Positions 1-8,182 of a stretch of DNA of 64,000 bases are shown here, in pieces (the first letter of the stretch is position 1; every line of letters starts with the position of its first letter). The position numbers were made by a program, and so were the translations under genes. The stretch is from Xylanimonas cellulosilytica DSM 15894 (GTDB lineage Bacteria > Actinomycetota > Actinomycetes > Actinomycetales > Cellulomonadaceae). The notes below the pieces were generated by a model. The model ran no database searches and was not told the origin of the DNA. It saw nothing but the letters and a program-made list of their open reading frames with translations. The stretch is from assembly GCF_000024965.1 (NCBI RefSeq), contig NC_013530.1:1674001-1738000 (forward strand). Direction: 5' to 3'.

Positions 1-48
1 CGCGCGGCGATCGCCGACTGAGCTACCGGGTTGGGGGCGCTGGCTGGG

Positions 49-960
49 TCAGCCGAGGGTGCCGTCGACGAGCTGGGAGCGTGCCTCGAGGACCTGGATG
101 GGGCCGACTGTCGACGTGGTGGTGACGTCGCCGTCGACGTCCTCCCAGGCGTCCGTGCCGGCGAGGGCGAATCTGCCCTGCCAGGTGGTCGTCATCGTCA
201 CGGGGTAGGTGCCCTTCCTCGTCCAGGTGTGGCCGACCCATGATTCGTCGGGGATGGGGTCGCCCTCGTGCCATGGCCGGCCGGGATCCTGTGTGACGAG
301 GGGAGCGGAGCCGTCGCCGAAGTTCCAGGTGAAGGTGGTCGCTGTCGCCTCCAGCACGACCGGTATGCCGAGCAGCTCGACGTCGAAGCGCTGGACCGGC
401 GTCGTGACGGACACGGGTGAGTGGACGTTGACCAGGGCCCACTGGGTGGGCTGGATCGACGGTTCCGGCGCGGGGATCGTCAGCACCTCGAACGCGAACT
501 GCGCCTCGGCGCGAAGGTCGGCGGCCACCAGGCACGAGCCTCTGTTGAGGGCGTGCCATGGGCCGTACCGATCATTCTCCGTCTCCCAGACCGAGGTCCA
601 CAGACCCTCCAGTGCGACGGCCTCCGGCGGGCACTCCAGTTCGGTCATCGTCGTCTCGTTGCTCTGGCAGGCTTCCCGGAGCCATTGCGGCTGAAACACC
701 GACTCGGTCCGCTGGCACAGCACGGTCGTGATCCGCTTGTACCGGGTCGGGTGCGGGTTGGCCGCGGTTGTCGCACTTGCGTTGTGCAAGGTGGCGACCA
801 GCGCCTCCTCCTTAGCGGTCAGAACGATCGACTCGTTCTCGTCAGCCTTGCTGTCGATCTTCACGTCGTCCCAGGCGCCCGCACGTGCTGCGTCGGCGTA
901 CAGGGCGGCCAGTGCGCAGACGCTGAGGATGACAGCAGCCGCTCGCGCCAGCGGTCTCAC
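49..960 (-). CDS. Secreted PKD-domain protein, copy 1
   Basis: The 303-residue product begins with a signal peptide (positively charged MRPLAR, then a hydrophobic stretch to about residue 25). A PKD-type motif, TFTWNFGDGSAP, lies near residue 215, followed by WVGHTWTRKGTYPVTMTT, the usual end of a PKD/Ig-like beta sandwich. It should be exported and fold outside the cell. Its ATG overlaps the stop of the upstream lipoprotein gene by four bases (ATGA), so the two are co-translated. About the last 235 residues are nearly identical to the second copy at 1675–2583, while the N-terminal part differs. No catalytic motif is visible and the function is unknown. Confidence 0.8.
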   Translation of the reverse strand: MRPLARAAAVILSVCALAALYADAARAGAWDDVKIDSKADENESIVLTAKEEALVATLHNASATTAANPHPTRYKRITTVLCQRTESVFQPQWLREACQSNETTMTELECPPEAVALEGLWTSVWETENDRYGPWHALNRGSCLVAADLRAEAQFAFEVLTIPAPEPSIQPTQWALVNVHSPVSVTTPVQRFDVELLGIPVVLEATATTFTWNFGDGSAPLVTQDPGRPWHEGDPIPDESWVGHTWTRKGTYPVTMTTTWQGRFALAGTDAWEDVDGDVTTTSTVGPIQVLEARSQLVDGTLG

Positions 961-1565
961 TCGATGTCCTCAAGGGTCAGGATGTTCACCAGCCGCCACG
1001 TCGTGCCGTCGTGGAGCAGTTCGATCCGGTAGTCGCCGGTACTGCCCGGGTCGTCTCGGACGAGATTGCCTTGTGCGTCGAGTAGACGCGCATCCTCCTG
1101 CATGATGCGGATGTCGAGGGGGTAGCCTCCGCCGAACTCGTCGAAGGCGTAGGTCTTGAGAATCTCGACGGTGGTGTCACCGCCGTCGATAATCGCCGCC
1201 TCGTCGTGGCGCTCCTGCATCACCTTTCGAACTGAGGCGCAGAACCTGCACGTCTTCGGCCACTCGATACGGTCGAGAACCGACTCGTCGGCAGTACGCA
1301 TCGTGTAGGTGATGACGTCGACGAAGTACTTGGCCGCGGCCTGGGCGCCGACCTCGTCGGTTCGCTCGAAGTCTGGCCCGGGCTCAGGCTCCGGTTCCCG
1401 TGTGGACGTGGGAGAGGGCGTCGGCGACGGTGATGGAGAAGCCGAGGGCAACTCTGTTGCAGTCGGCGTGGACGGATCCTGTACGTCGTCGTCGGGGCCA
1501 CTGCACCCGCCGACCAGCAAGAACACGACGACGGCGATGCCGGTGACCAGCCTCGATCGATGCAC
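957..1565 (-). CDS. Lipoprotein, DUF6318-like, copy 1
   Basis: I start the gene at a GTG whose upstream G-run (GGGGGG, six bases away) is the best ribosome site; a longer in-frame reading upstream has no good site. The product (202 residues) opens with VHRSRLVTGIAVVVFLLVGGCSG, with a lipobox ending at the Cys of GGC. A Ser/Pro/Thr-rich linker follows, then a domain beginning GPDFERTDEVGAQAAAKYF that I recognise as the actinobacterial DUF6318 type, with a conserved CRFC Cys pair. It is probably anchored to the outer face of the membrane and made together with the PKD protein that overlaps its stop. The family has no known function. Confidence 0.75.
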   Translation of the reverse strand: MHRSRLVTGIAVVVFLLVGGCSGPDDDVQDPSTPTATELPSASPSPSPTPSPTSTREPEPEPGPDFERTDEVGAQAAAKYFVDVITYTMRTADESVLDRIEWPKTCRFCASVRKVMQERHDEAAIIDGGDTTVEILKTYAFDEFGGGYPLDIRIMQEDARLLDAQGNLVRDDPGSTGDYRIELLHDGTTWRLVNILTLEDIE

Positions 1566-1674
1566 GCAAATCCCCCCAAAGTGCGGACGTCCGCCGCACT
1601 CTACTGGAGCGACCCAGGCAGGATCACGGCTGTCCACAGCCTTCCCACGCATCGGTCAGGGCCCGTCCCGACAG

Positions 1675-2583
1675 TCAGCCGAGGGTGCCGTCGACGAGCT
1701 GGGAGCGTGCCTCGAGGACCTGGATGGGGCCGACCGTCGACGTGGTGGTGACGTCGCCGTCGACGTCCTCCCAGGCGTCCGTGCCGGCGAGGGCGAATCT
1801 GCCCTGCCAGGTGGTCGTCATCGTCACGGGGTAGGTGCCCTTCCGCGTCCAGGTGTGGCCGACCCACGACTCGTCGGGGATGGGGTCGCCCTCGTGCCAC
1901 GCACGGCCGGGATCCTGGGTGGTGAGGGGAGCGGAGCCGTCGCCGAAGTTCCAGGTGAAGGTTGTCGCTGTCGCCTCCAGCACGACCGGTATGCCGAGCA
2001 GCTCGACGTCGAAGCGCTGGACAGGCGTCGTGACGGACACGGGTGAGTGGACGTTGACGAGGGCCCACTGGGTGGGCTGGATCGACGGTTCCGGCGCGGG
2101 GATCGTCAGCACCTCGAACGCGAACTGCGCCTCGGCGCGAAGGTCGGCGGCCACCAGGCACGAGCCTCTGTTGAGGGCGTGCCACGGGCCGTACCGATCA
2201 TTCTCCGTCTCCCAGACCGAGGTCCACAGACCCTCCAGTGCGACGGCCTCCGGCGGGCACTCCAGTTCGGTCATCACCGTCTCGTTGCTCTGGCAGGCTT
2301 CCCGGAGCCATTGCGGCTGAAACACCGACTCGGTCCGCTGGCACAGCACGGTCGTGATCCGCTTGTACCGGGTCGGGTGCGGGTCAGCGATCACGTTCCC
2401 ACTGGGCGAAGACGTCAAGGTCTCCTTCTCGTGGGCGGTCAGGACGATGGTTGCGTCGCCGGACTCCTCAGGGTCGCCTTGGTCTGTGTCTACTCGGATG
2501 GCGGATGAGTCCGTTGCAGGCAGGATGACGAAGCCGAGCAGGAGTGCGGTAGTCACCGACCCGCGCGTCCATTGGCTTCTCAC
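1675..2583 (-). CDS. Secreted PKD-domain protein, copy 2
   Basis: Paralogue of the gene at 49–960. I place the start at a GTG that overlaps the stop of the upstream lipoprotein gene (GTGA), matching the arrangement of copy 1; this gives about 302 residues starting VRSQWTRGSVTTALLLGF, a signal peptide. The C-terminal portion from NPHPTRYKRITT onward is almost identical to copy 1, including the WNFGDGSAP PKD motif, whereas residues between the signal peptide and that point are unrelated. The product is probably secreted. No function can be assigned. Confidence 0.78.
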   Translation of the reverse strand: MRSQWTRGSVTTALLLGFVILPATDSSAIRVDTDQGDPEESGDATIVLTAHEKETLTSSPSGNVIADPHPTRYKRITTVLCQRTESVFQPQWLREACQSNETVMTELECPPEAVALEGLWTSVWETENDRYGPWHALNRGSCLVAADLRAEAQFAFEVLTIPAPEPSIQPTQWALVNVHSPVSVTTPVQRFDVELLGIPVVLEATATTFTWNFGDGSAPLTTQDPGRAWHEGDPIPDESWVGHTWTRKGTYPVTMTTTWQGRFALAGTDAWEDVDGDVTTTSTVGPIQVLEARSQLVDGTLG

Positions 2584-3194
2584 TTGATGTCTTCCAGCCT
2601 CACGAGGTTGGCCAGTCTCCATGTTGCGCCGTCATGGAGCAGCTCGATTCGGGAGTCCACTGATCCCCCCTGCTCGGTGTGGATCAGAACGCCATCTGCG
2701 TCGAATGAGAATCCGTCGGTCTCCGTGATTCTGATGTCGATCGGGTATCCGCCGCCAAACTCGTCAAACTCGTAGACCTTGAGAATCTCGACGGACTCTT
2801 CTGTTCCTTCGACAACCGTGGCTTCCGCGTGAATCTCGCGAGTGGACTCGATGGCCCGTGCACAGAACGTGCAGGTCTGCAACCACGAGACGGCGGTGAA
2901 CCGGTCTTCGTCACCAGTGCGGATCATGTACCCGTACAGGTCAAGGAAGTACTTGGCCGCGGCCTGGGCGCCGACCTCGTCGGTTCGCTCGAAGTCTGGC
3001 CCGGGCTCAGGCTCCGGTTCCCGTGTGGACGTGGGGGACGGCGTCGGCGAAGGCGACGGTGATGGAGAAGCCGATGGGGACGCCGTCGCAGTCGGCGTGG
3101 GCGGATCCTGTACGTCGTCGTCGGGTCCACTACACCCGGCGACCAGCAAGAACGCGACGACGGCGATGCCGGTGACAAGCCTCGATCGATGCAC
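2580..3194 (-). CDS. Lipoprotein, DUF6318-like, copy 2
   Basis: Paralogue of 957–1565, starting at the equivalent GTG with the same G-rich ribosome site. The signal peptide and lipobox (LLVAGCSG), the low-complexity Ser/Pro linker (slightly longer here) and the first part of the domain (FERTDEVGAQAAAKYF) are almost identical to copy 1. The remainder, from about residue 85 on, has diverged strongly but keeps the CTFC Cys pair and the FDEFGGGYP motif. It is co-translated with the second PKD protein through a GTGA overlap. Probable DUF6318-type surface lipoprotein of unknown role. Confidence 0.75.
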   Translation of the reverse strand: MHRSRLVTGIAVVAFLLVAGCSGPDDDVQDPPTPTATASPSASPSPSPSPTPSPTSTREPEPEPGPDFERTDEVGAQAAAKYFLDLYGYMIRTGDEDRFTAVSWLQTCTFCARAIESTREIHAEATVVEGTEESVEILKVYEFDEFGGGYPIDIRITETDGFSFDADGVLIHTEQGGSVDSRIELLHDGATWRLANLVRLEDIK

Positions 3195-3304
3195 GCAAAT
3201 CCCCCCAAAGTGCGGACGTCCGCCGCACTCTACTGGAGCGACCCAGGCAGGATCTCGCCTGTCCACAGCCTTCCCACGCTACGGGCGCGCGCGTCCCCGG
3301 CCGC

Positions 3305-3841
3305 TCAGCCGAGGGCGTCCAGCCAGTGCCGCGCCTCGCGCGGGGAGCGCAGCCGTACCACCCGCGGATCGGTCGCGGCCTGCTCGGCGTACCGTTCCCG
3401 GTTGTCCGCGAACGAGGTCCAGGACCAGAGCACGATGTTGTCCTCCGGGTCGCGGGAGAAGAGGTTGGCGAGGCGTTCGCGGTTGCCGTGCCACAGTTCG
3501 CGGCGGGTCACGACGCGCACGAGCGTCCGCCAGATGACGCGGGCCATCACACGGGCCCGCGAGTAGTCGAGCCACACCAGCGCGTCGTAGTCACCGAAGC
3601 GGCCGTCCAGCTTCGAGGCCCAGTTGCCGCACGCCACCCAGCCGTCCGCGCCGTCGGCAGCGAGGAACTCGGCGAGGCGACGGTCTACGTCGTCGGGCGC
3701 ACGGAACGTCCAGCCGGAGTCCCAGAACAGCTCGTCCAGCTCGAGGTGCGCGAGCCCGAGCCGCGCCGCGACGGCGCGGGCAAACGTCGTCTTGCCTGCA
3801 CCGGAGGTCCCGACGACGCGGAGGCGACGGGGCGCCGTCAC
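3305..3841 (-). CDS. P-loop nucleotide kinase-like protein
   Basis: The 178-residue product starts at a GTG overlapping the upstream stop (GTGA) and opens with a Walker A loop, VVGTSGAGKTTFARA. It then has LELDELFWDSGW, typical of the adenylate-kinase-like 'topology modulation' (FlaR-like) P-loop proteins. Arg-rich lid-type residues (YSRARVMARVIWRT) follow around residue 90. The role is probably ATP-dependent phosphorylation of an unknown small substrate in the cytoplasm. It is co-translated with the YciI-like gene. Family assignment is from motifs only. Confidence 0.7.
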   Translation of the reverse strand: MTAPRRLRVVGTSGAGKTTFARAVAARLGLAHLELDELFWDSGWTFRAPDDVDRRLAEFLAADGADGWVACGNWASKLDGRFGDYDALVWLDYSRARVMARVIWRTLVRVVTRRELWHGNRERLANLFSRDPEDNIVLWSWTSFADNRERYAEQAATDPRVVRLRSPREARHWLDALG

Positions 3842-4131
3842 CGACCGAGGGACCCGATGACCGGGAGCCAATCGCGGACGGTGCGTTCCGCGATGAGCCC
3901 TTCACGGCGGAACGGGTCGGTGTCGAGCAGGGTCGCGACGGCGTCGGCGTCGTCGGCCTCGATCAGGATCAGCGCGCCGCCCGCACCGCCGTCGTCGGCG
4001 GGCAGCGGTCCAGAGACGATGACGGAACCGGCGTCGTGCAGCCCGGAGAGGAAGGCGCGGTGCTCGGGCCTGAGCTCGCCGAGGCGGGCGGAGTCGGGGG
4101 AGTACTCGTAGGTGACGGCGAAGACGGGCAT
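3838..4131 (-). CDS. YciI-like domain protein
   Basis: A 97-residue ferredoxin-like-fold protein. MPVFAVTYEYSPDSA, then RPEHRAFLSGLHDAGSVIVSGPL and a C-terminal segment with DPFRREGLIAERTVRDW, are the hallmarks of the YciI family, in which the conserved His near residue 25 and Asp near residue 75 form the putative active site. I prefer the second in-frame ATG because YciI proteins start directly with the first beta strand. It overlaps the P-loop kinase gene by four bases. Function in this family is mostly unknown. Confidence 0.75.
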   Translation of the reverse strand: MPVFAVTYEYSPDSARLGELRPEHRAFLSGLHDAGSVIVSGPLPADDGGAGGALILIEADDADAVATLLDTDPFRREGLIAERTVRDWLPVIGSLGR

Positions 4132-4237
4132 GGAGTCCATCCAACCAGCCGGAGCGCGCCCTCCCGTCCGCCGATGTCAGGCCCAGGGCGTGGGCTGGCG
4201 CGCCGACGGCCTGACAGCGCGCTCGGGCGCCGACGTG

Positions 4238-4609
4238 TCAGGGGGTCGGCGCAGTGGGGTGCGCCGTCGGGCTGACAGCCGGGGCGTGGCGCGTGCGGTC
4301 AGCGACGCGGGCGATCTTCGCGGCCAGCAGGTCGAGGGCCTCGCCGCGGTTGCCGCGCAGGTGCTCGACCGCGCCGAGGGCCGTCACGGCGACGTCGAGC
4401 AGCTCGTCGACGACGTCGTCGAGCGTGTGGGTGACGCCCTTGCGCGGGTTCTGGCCGGTGGCGCCGATGAACGCCGCCACCGCCTCGCCGTGCTCCTCGG
4501 AGACCTTGGCGATGCGTGCCCACGTGATCGCCTCGGGGTCGCGGGTGCCGTTGTGCGCGTCGAGCCAGGCGGAGATCGCGACGAGGTCGCGGGCGGCGTC
4601 GGAGGTCAT
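4238..4609 (-). CDS. MazG-like nucleotide pyrophosphohydrolase domain protein
   Basis: The 123-residue product, starting MTSDAARDLV, contains KVSEEHGEAVAAFIGA followed by DDVVDELLDVAVTALGA. These are the two acidic ExxE…DExxD metal-binding helices of MazG-type all-alpha NTP pyrophosphohydrolases. The C-terminal 20 residues are Ala/Thr/Pro-rich and probably disordered. The start was chosen at the last ATG before the conserved helix; longer starts would add a low-complexity arginine-rich tail. It probably cleans up non-canonical nucleotides in the cytoplasm. It is divergent from uvrA, which starts about 80 bp away. Confidence 0.75.
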   Translation of the reverse strand: MTSDAARDLVAISAWLDAHNGTRDPEAITWARIAKVSEEHGEAVAAFIGATGQNPRKGVTHTLDDVVDELLDVAVTALGAVEHLRGNRGEALDLLAAKIARVADRTRHAPAVSPTAHPTAPTP

Positions 4610-4689
4610 GGGCCGATCATGTCGCATGCATCGTCCGAGATGCGTCGAACATCTGTGCGATTGTCGGTGGGGCGACCTAGGATGCACGG

Positions 4690-7587
4690 GTGAGCAACCG
4701 CCTTGTCATCTCCGGCGCCCGCGAGCACAACCTCAAGAACGTGAGCCTCGATCTGCCGCGCGACCGGCTCATCGTGTTCACGGGCCTGTCCGGCTCCGGG
4801 AAGTCCTCGCTCGCGTTCGACACCATCTTCGCCGAGGGTCAGCGCCGCTACGTCGAGTCGCTGTCCGCGTACGCCCGCCAGTTCCTCGGGCAGATGGACA
4901 AGCCCGACGTCGACTTCATCGAGGGCCTGTCCCCGGCGGTCTCCATCGACCAGAAGTCCACCAACCGCAACCCGCGGTCCACGGTCGGCACCATCACCGA
5001 GGTCTACGACTACCTGCGCCTGCTGTTCGCGCGCGCCGGCACCCAGCACTGCCCCGTGTGCGGCGAGCGGGTGCAGTCCCAGACACCGCAGCAGATCGTC
5101 GACAAGCTGCTCGAGCTGCCCGAGGGCACCCGGTACCAGGTGCTCGCCCCCGTCGTCCGCGGCCGCAAGGGTGAGTACGCCGACCTGTTCAAGGAGCTGC
5201 AGACGCAGGGCTTCGCGCGTGCCCGCGTCGACGGCGAGGTCGTCCAGCTCACCAGCCCGCCCACGCTGGAGAAGAAGCTCAAGCACGACATCGAGGTGGT
5301 GGTCGACCGTCTCGTCGCACGCGACGGCGTCCAGCGCCGCCTCACCGACTCCGTCGAGACCGCCCTGCGGCTCGCCGGGGGCCTGCTCATGATCGAGCTG
5401 GTCGACGCCGACATGGATGACCTGGGCCGCGTCCGCAAGTTCTCCGAGAAGCGTTCGTGCCCCAACGACCACCCGCTCGCGCTCGACGAGATCGAGCCGC
5501 GCACCTTCTCCTTCAACGCCCCCTACGGCGCCTGCCCCGAGTGCACCGGCATCGGCTTCCGCCTCGAGGTGGACCCCGAGCTCGTGGTGCCCGACGTCGA
5601 CAAGACGCTGCGCGAGGGCGCCATCGCCCCCTGGTCGCTGACGTCGTCGGAGTACTTCGAGCGCGTGCTCACGGCGCTCGCCGACGAGCTGAGCTTCTCC
5701 ATGGACGTCCCGTGGCGCGCCCTGCCCGAGCGGGCGCGCGAGTCGATCCTGTTCGGCCGCAACCACCAGGTGCACGTGCGCTACAAGAACCGCTGGGGGC
5801 GTGAGCGGCAGTACTCGACGGGGTTCGAGGGTGCCGTCACGTTCCTGGAGCGGCGGCACACCGAGACCGAGTCGGAGTGGTCGAAGGAGAAGTACGAGGC
5901 CTACATGCGCGAGGTCCCATGCCCCGTCTGCGAGGGCGCCCGCCTCAAGCCCGAGGTCCTCGCCGTCAAGGTGGGCGGCCGGTCCATCTGGGACATCACC
6001 AAGATGTCCATCGACGACGCCGCGAAGTTCCTCGGCCAGCTCGAGCTCGGCGTGCGCGAGCGGCAGATCGCCGCCGAGGTGCTCAAGGAGATCAACGCCC
6101 GCCTCGGCTTCCTGCTCGACGTCGGCCTCGACTATCTCTCGCTCGAACGCCCGGCCGGCACGCTGTCGGGCGGGGAGGCGCAGCGCATCCGGCTCGCCAC
6201 CCAGATCGGCTCGGGGCTCGTCGGCGTGCTGTACGTGCTCGACGAGCCGTCCATCGGCCTGCACCAGCGCGACAACCGCCGCCTCATCGAGACCCTCACC
6301 CGGCTGCGCGACCTCGGCAACACGCTCATCGTCGTCGAGCACGACGAGGACACCATCCGCACCGCCGACTGGATCGTCGACGTCGGACCGGGCGCGGGGG
6401 AGCACGGCGGGCACATCGTCCACTCGGGCGACTACGCGGGCCTGCTCGCGAGCGCCGACTCGATGACGGGCGCGTACCTGTCCGGGCGCCGCCAGATCGG
6501 CGTCCCGGCGGTGCGCCGCCCGATCGACAAGGACCGGCAGGTCCGTGTGGTGGGTGCCCGTGAGAACAACCTGCGCGGCATCGACGTCGACTTCCCGCTG
6601 GGCGTGCTCACCGCCGTGACGGGGGTGAGCGGCTCGGGCAAGTCCACGCTGGTCAACTCGATCCTCTACACGGTCATGGCGAACCAGCTCAACGGGGCGC
6701 GGCAGGTCGCCGGGCGGCACACGCGGGTGACCGGCCTGGAGCACCTGGACAAGGTGGTGCACGTCGATCAGGGCCCGATCGGCCGCACCCCGCGCTCGAA
6801 CCCGGCGACGTACACGGGCGTGTGGGACCACGTGCGCAAGCTGTTCGCCGAGACGGAGGAGGCGAAGGTGCGCGGCTATGGGCCGGGCCGCTTCTCCTTC
6901 AACGTCAAGGGCGGCCGCTGCGAGGCGTGCTCGGGCGACGGCACGCTCAAGATCGAGATGAACTTCCTGCCGGACGTGTACGTGCCGTGCGAGGTCTGCC
7001 ACGGGGCGCGCTACAACCGCGAGACCCTCGAGGTGCACTTCAAGGGCAAGACGGTCGCGGACGTGCTCGCCATGCCGATCGAGGAGGCGGCGGAGTTCTT
7101 CGCGGCCGTCCCCGCGATCGCCCGGCACATGAAGACGCTCGTCGACGTCGGCCTCGGCTACGTGCGCCTCGGCCAGCCCGCGCCGACCCTGAGCGGCGGC
7201 GAGGCGCAGCGCGTCAAGCTCGCCTCCGAGCTGCAGCGTCGCTCGACCGGCCGCACCGTCTACGTGCTCGACGAGCCCACCACGGGGCTGCACTTCGAGG
7301 ACATCCGCAAGCTGCTCGGCGTGCTGCAGTCGCTCGTCGAGAAGGGCAACTCCGTCATCGTCATCGAGCACAACCTCGACGTCATCAAGTCCTCGGACTG
7401 GGTGATCGACATGGGGCCTGAGGGCGGCTCGGGTGGTGGCATGGTCGTCGCGCAGGGCACGCCCGAGCAGGTGGCGGTGGTCCCGGAGAGCCACACGGGC
7501 CGGTTCCTCGCGGACGCGCTCGCGGCGCACCCGCCGGTCGAGCAGCCCAAGCGGGCCCGGGCGAAGGCGCGCACCAAGGTGGCCTGA
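4690..7587 (+). CDS. uvrA: Excinuclease ABC subunit A
   Basis: UvrA, 965 residues, starting at a GTG. It is the damage-recognising ATPase of nucleotide excision repair, acting as a dimer with UvrB. Visible features are two ABC ATPase halves with Walker A loops GLSGSGKSS (residues 32–40) and GVSGSGKST (about 645), signatures LSGGEAQR near 492 and 834, and Walker B segments [15 protein letters not shown] and [15 protein letters not shown]. Zinc modules appear as CPVC near 121, CPEC near 282, CPVC near 411, and CEAC…CEVC near 744–770. Length and motifs match full-length UvrA. It lies upstream of uvrC, separated only by the OsmC-like gene. Confidence 0.98.
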   Translation: MSNRLVISGAREHNLKNVSLDLPRDRLIVFTGLSGSGKSSLAFDTIFAEGQRRYVESLSAYARQFLGQMDKPDVDFIEGLSPAVSIDQKSTNRNPRSTVGTITEVYDYLRLLFARAGTQHCPVCGERVQSQTPQQIVDKLLELPEGTRYQVLAPVVRGRKGEYADLFKELQTQGFARARVDGEVVQLTSPPTLEKKLKHDIEVVVDRLVARDGVQRRLTDSVETALRLAGGLLMIELVDADMDDLGRVRKFSEKRSCPNDHPLALDEIEPRTFSFNAPYGACPECTGIGFRLEVDPELVVPDVDKTLREGAIAPWSLTSSEYFERVLTALADELSFSMDVPWRALPERARESILFGRNHQVHVRYKNRWGRERQYSTGFEGAVTFLERRHTETESEWSKEKYEAYMREVPCPVCEGARLKPEVLAVKVGGRSIWDITKMSIDDAAKFLGQLELGVRERQIAAEVLKEINARLGFLLDVGLDYLSLERPAGTLSGGEAQRIRLATQIGSGLVGVLYVLDEPSIGLHQRDNRRLIETLTRLRDLGNTLIVVEHDEDTIRTADWIVDVGPGAGEHGGHIVHSGDYAGLLASADSMTGAYLSGRRQIGVPAVRRPIDKDRQVRVVGARENNLRGIDVDFPLGVLTAVTGVSGSGKSTLVNSILYTVMANQLNGARQVAGRHTRVTGLEHLDKVVHVDQGPIGRTPRSNPATYTGVWDHVRKLFAETEEAKVRGYGPGRFSFNVKGGRCEACSGDGTLKIEMNFLPDVYVPCEVCHGARYNRETLEVHFKGKTVADVLAMPIEEAAEFFAAVPAIARHMKTLVDVGLGYVRLGQPAPTLSGGEAQRVKLASELQRRSTGRTVYVLDEPTTGLHFEDIRKLLGVLQSLVEKGNSVIVIEHNLDVIKSSDWVIDMGPEGGSGGGMVVAQGTPEQVAVVPESHTGRFLADALAAHPPVEQPKRARAKARTKVA

Positions 7588-7650
7588 CGGGCATCGCGCA
7601 CCGTGCGCCAGGCGGTCGCGCGGTGCGCGGGTTCCTTCTAGCGTGAGGCC

Positions 7651-8139
7651 ATGACGGTCCAGCACGACTTCGAGGTGACGCTGAACTGGTCCGACGCGAC
7701 GGGGACGGACAGTTTCAGCGGCTTCACGCGTAACCACGAGGTCGACGGCGAGCACAAGCTCGCGGCGATCGCCGCTTCCGCGCCGGAGTGGCTGCGGGGC
7801 GACAAGAGCCGGTACAGCTCGGGCGACCTGTTCCTCGCCGCGATCGCCTCCAGCCACATGCTCCGCTTCCTGGAGGTGGCCTCGCAGGTCGGCCTGGCCG
7901 TGGTGGCGTACGACGACGACGTGGTGGGCAACGCCGACCTCGGCTCCCGCGGCGACGGCCGGATCGTGGACGTGACGCTGCGGCCGCGCCTGACCGTCCA
8001 GCCCGGGGTCCACGCCACCGAGGCGGAGGTGGCCCGCCTGCACGAGCGCGCCCAGTCGATGAGCATCATCAGCAGGTCGGTCTCCGTGGAGATCCGGGTC
8101 GAGCCCGGCACCCTGACGATCCTCGACGACGTCGCGTAG
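7651..8139 (+). CDS. OsmC-fold protein lacking cysteines
   Basis: 162 residues. The core RYSSGDLFLAAIASSHMLRFLEVA, followed by a central strand region with DVTLRPRLTV and the late motif SIISRSVSVEIRV, fits the OsmC/Ohr fold. In peroxidatic family members two cysteines occupy these motifs; here the whole protein contains no cysteine, with serine or histidine at the equivalent places. Thiol-based hydroperoxide reduction is therefore unlikely and the role is open. It sits between uvrA and uvrC, all on the plus strand with short gaps. Confidence 0.82.
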   Translation: MTVQHDFEVTLNWSDATGTDSFSGFTRNHEVDGEHKLAAIAASAPEWLRGDKSRYSSGDLFLAAIASSHMLRFLEVASQVGLAVVAYDDDVVGNADLGSRGDGRIVDVTLRPRLTVQPGVHATEAEVARLHERAQSMSIISRSVSVEIRVEPGTLTILDDVA

Positions 8140-8182
8140 CGGACGCCCCCTGACTGTCACCCCTGCCGCATAGGGTGGGCGT

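Larger units (their letters stand above)
49..3194. repeat. Tandem duplication of a lipoprotein–PKD gene pair
   Basis: Two units of about 1.63 kb lie head to tail: equivalent lipoprotein starts are 1629 bp apart and equivalent PKD stops 1626 bp apart. Identity is very high at the outer parts (start of the lipoprotein gene with its upstream region, and the 3' three quarters of the PKD gene). It is low in the middle, which covers the lipoprotein C-terminus and the PKD N-terminus. This looks like duplication followed by either gene conversion of the flanks or diversification of the centre. The window begins near the end of copy 1, so further copies on that side cannot be excluded. Confidence 0.85.

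Noticed and set aside
1-30. Minus-strand bases resembling the 5' part of a tRNA (GGTAGCTCAGTCGG)
   Set aside because: The D-stem complement (GAGC) does not follow and no cloverleaf can be built; the rest would lie outside the window.
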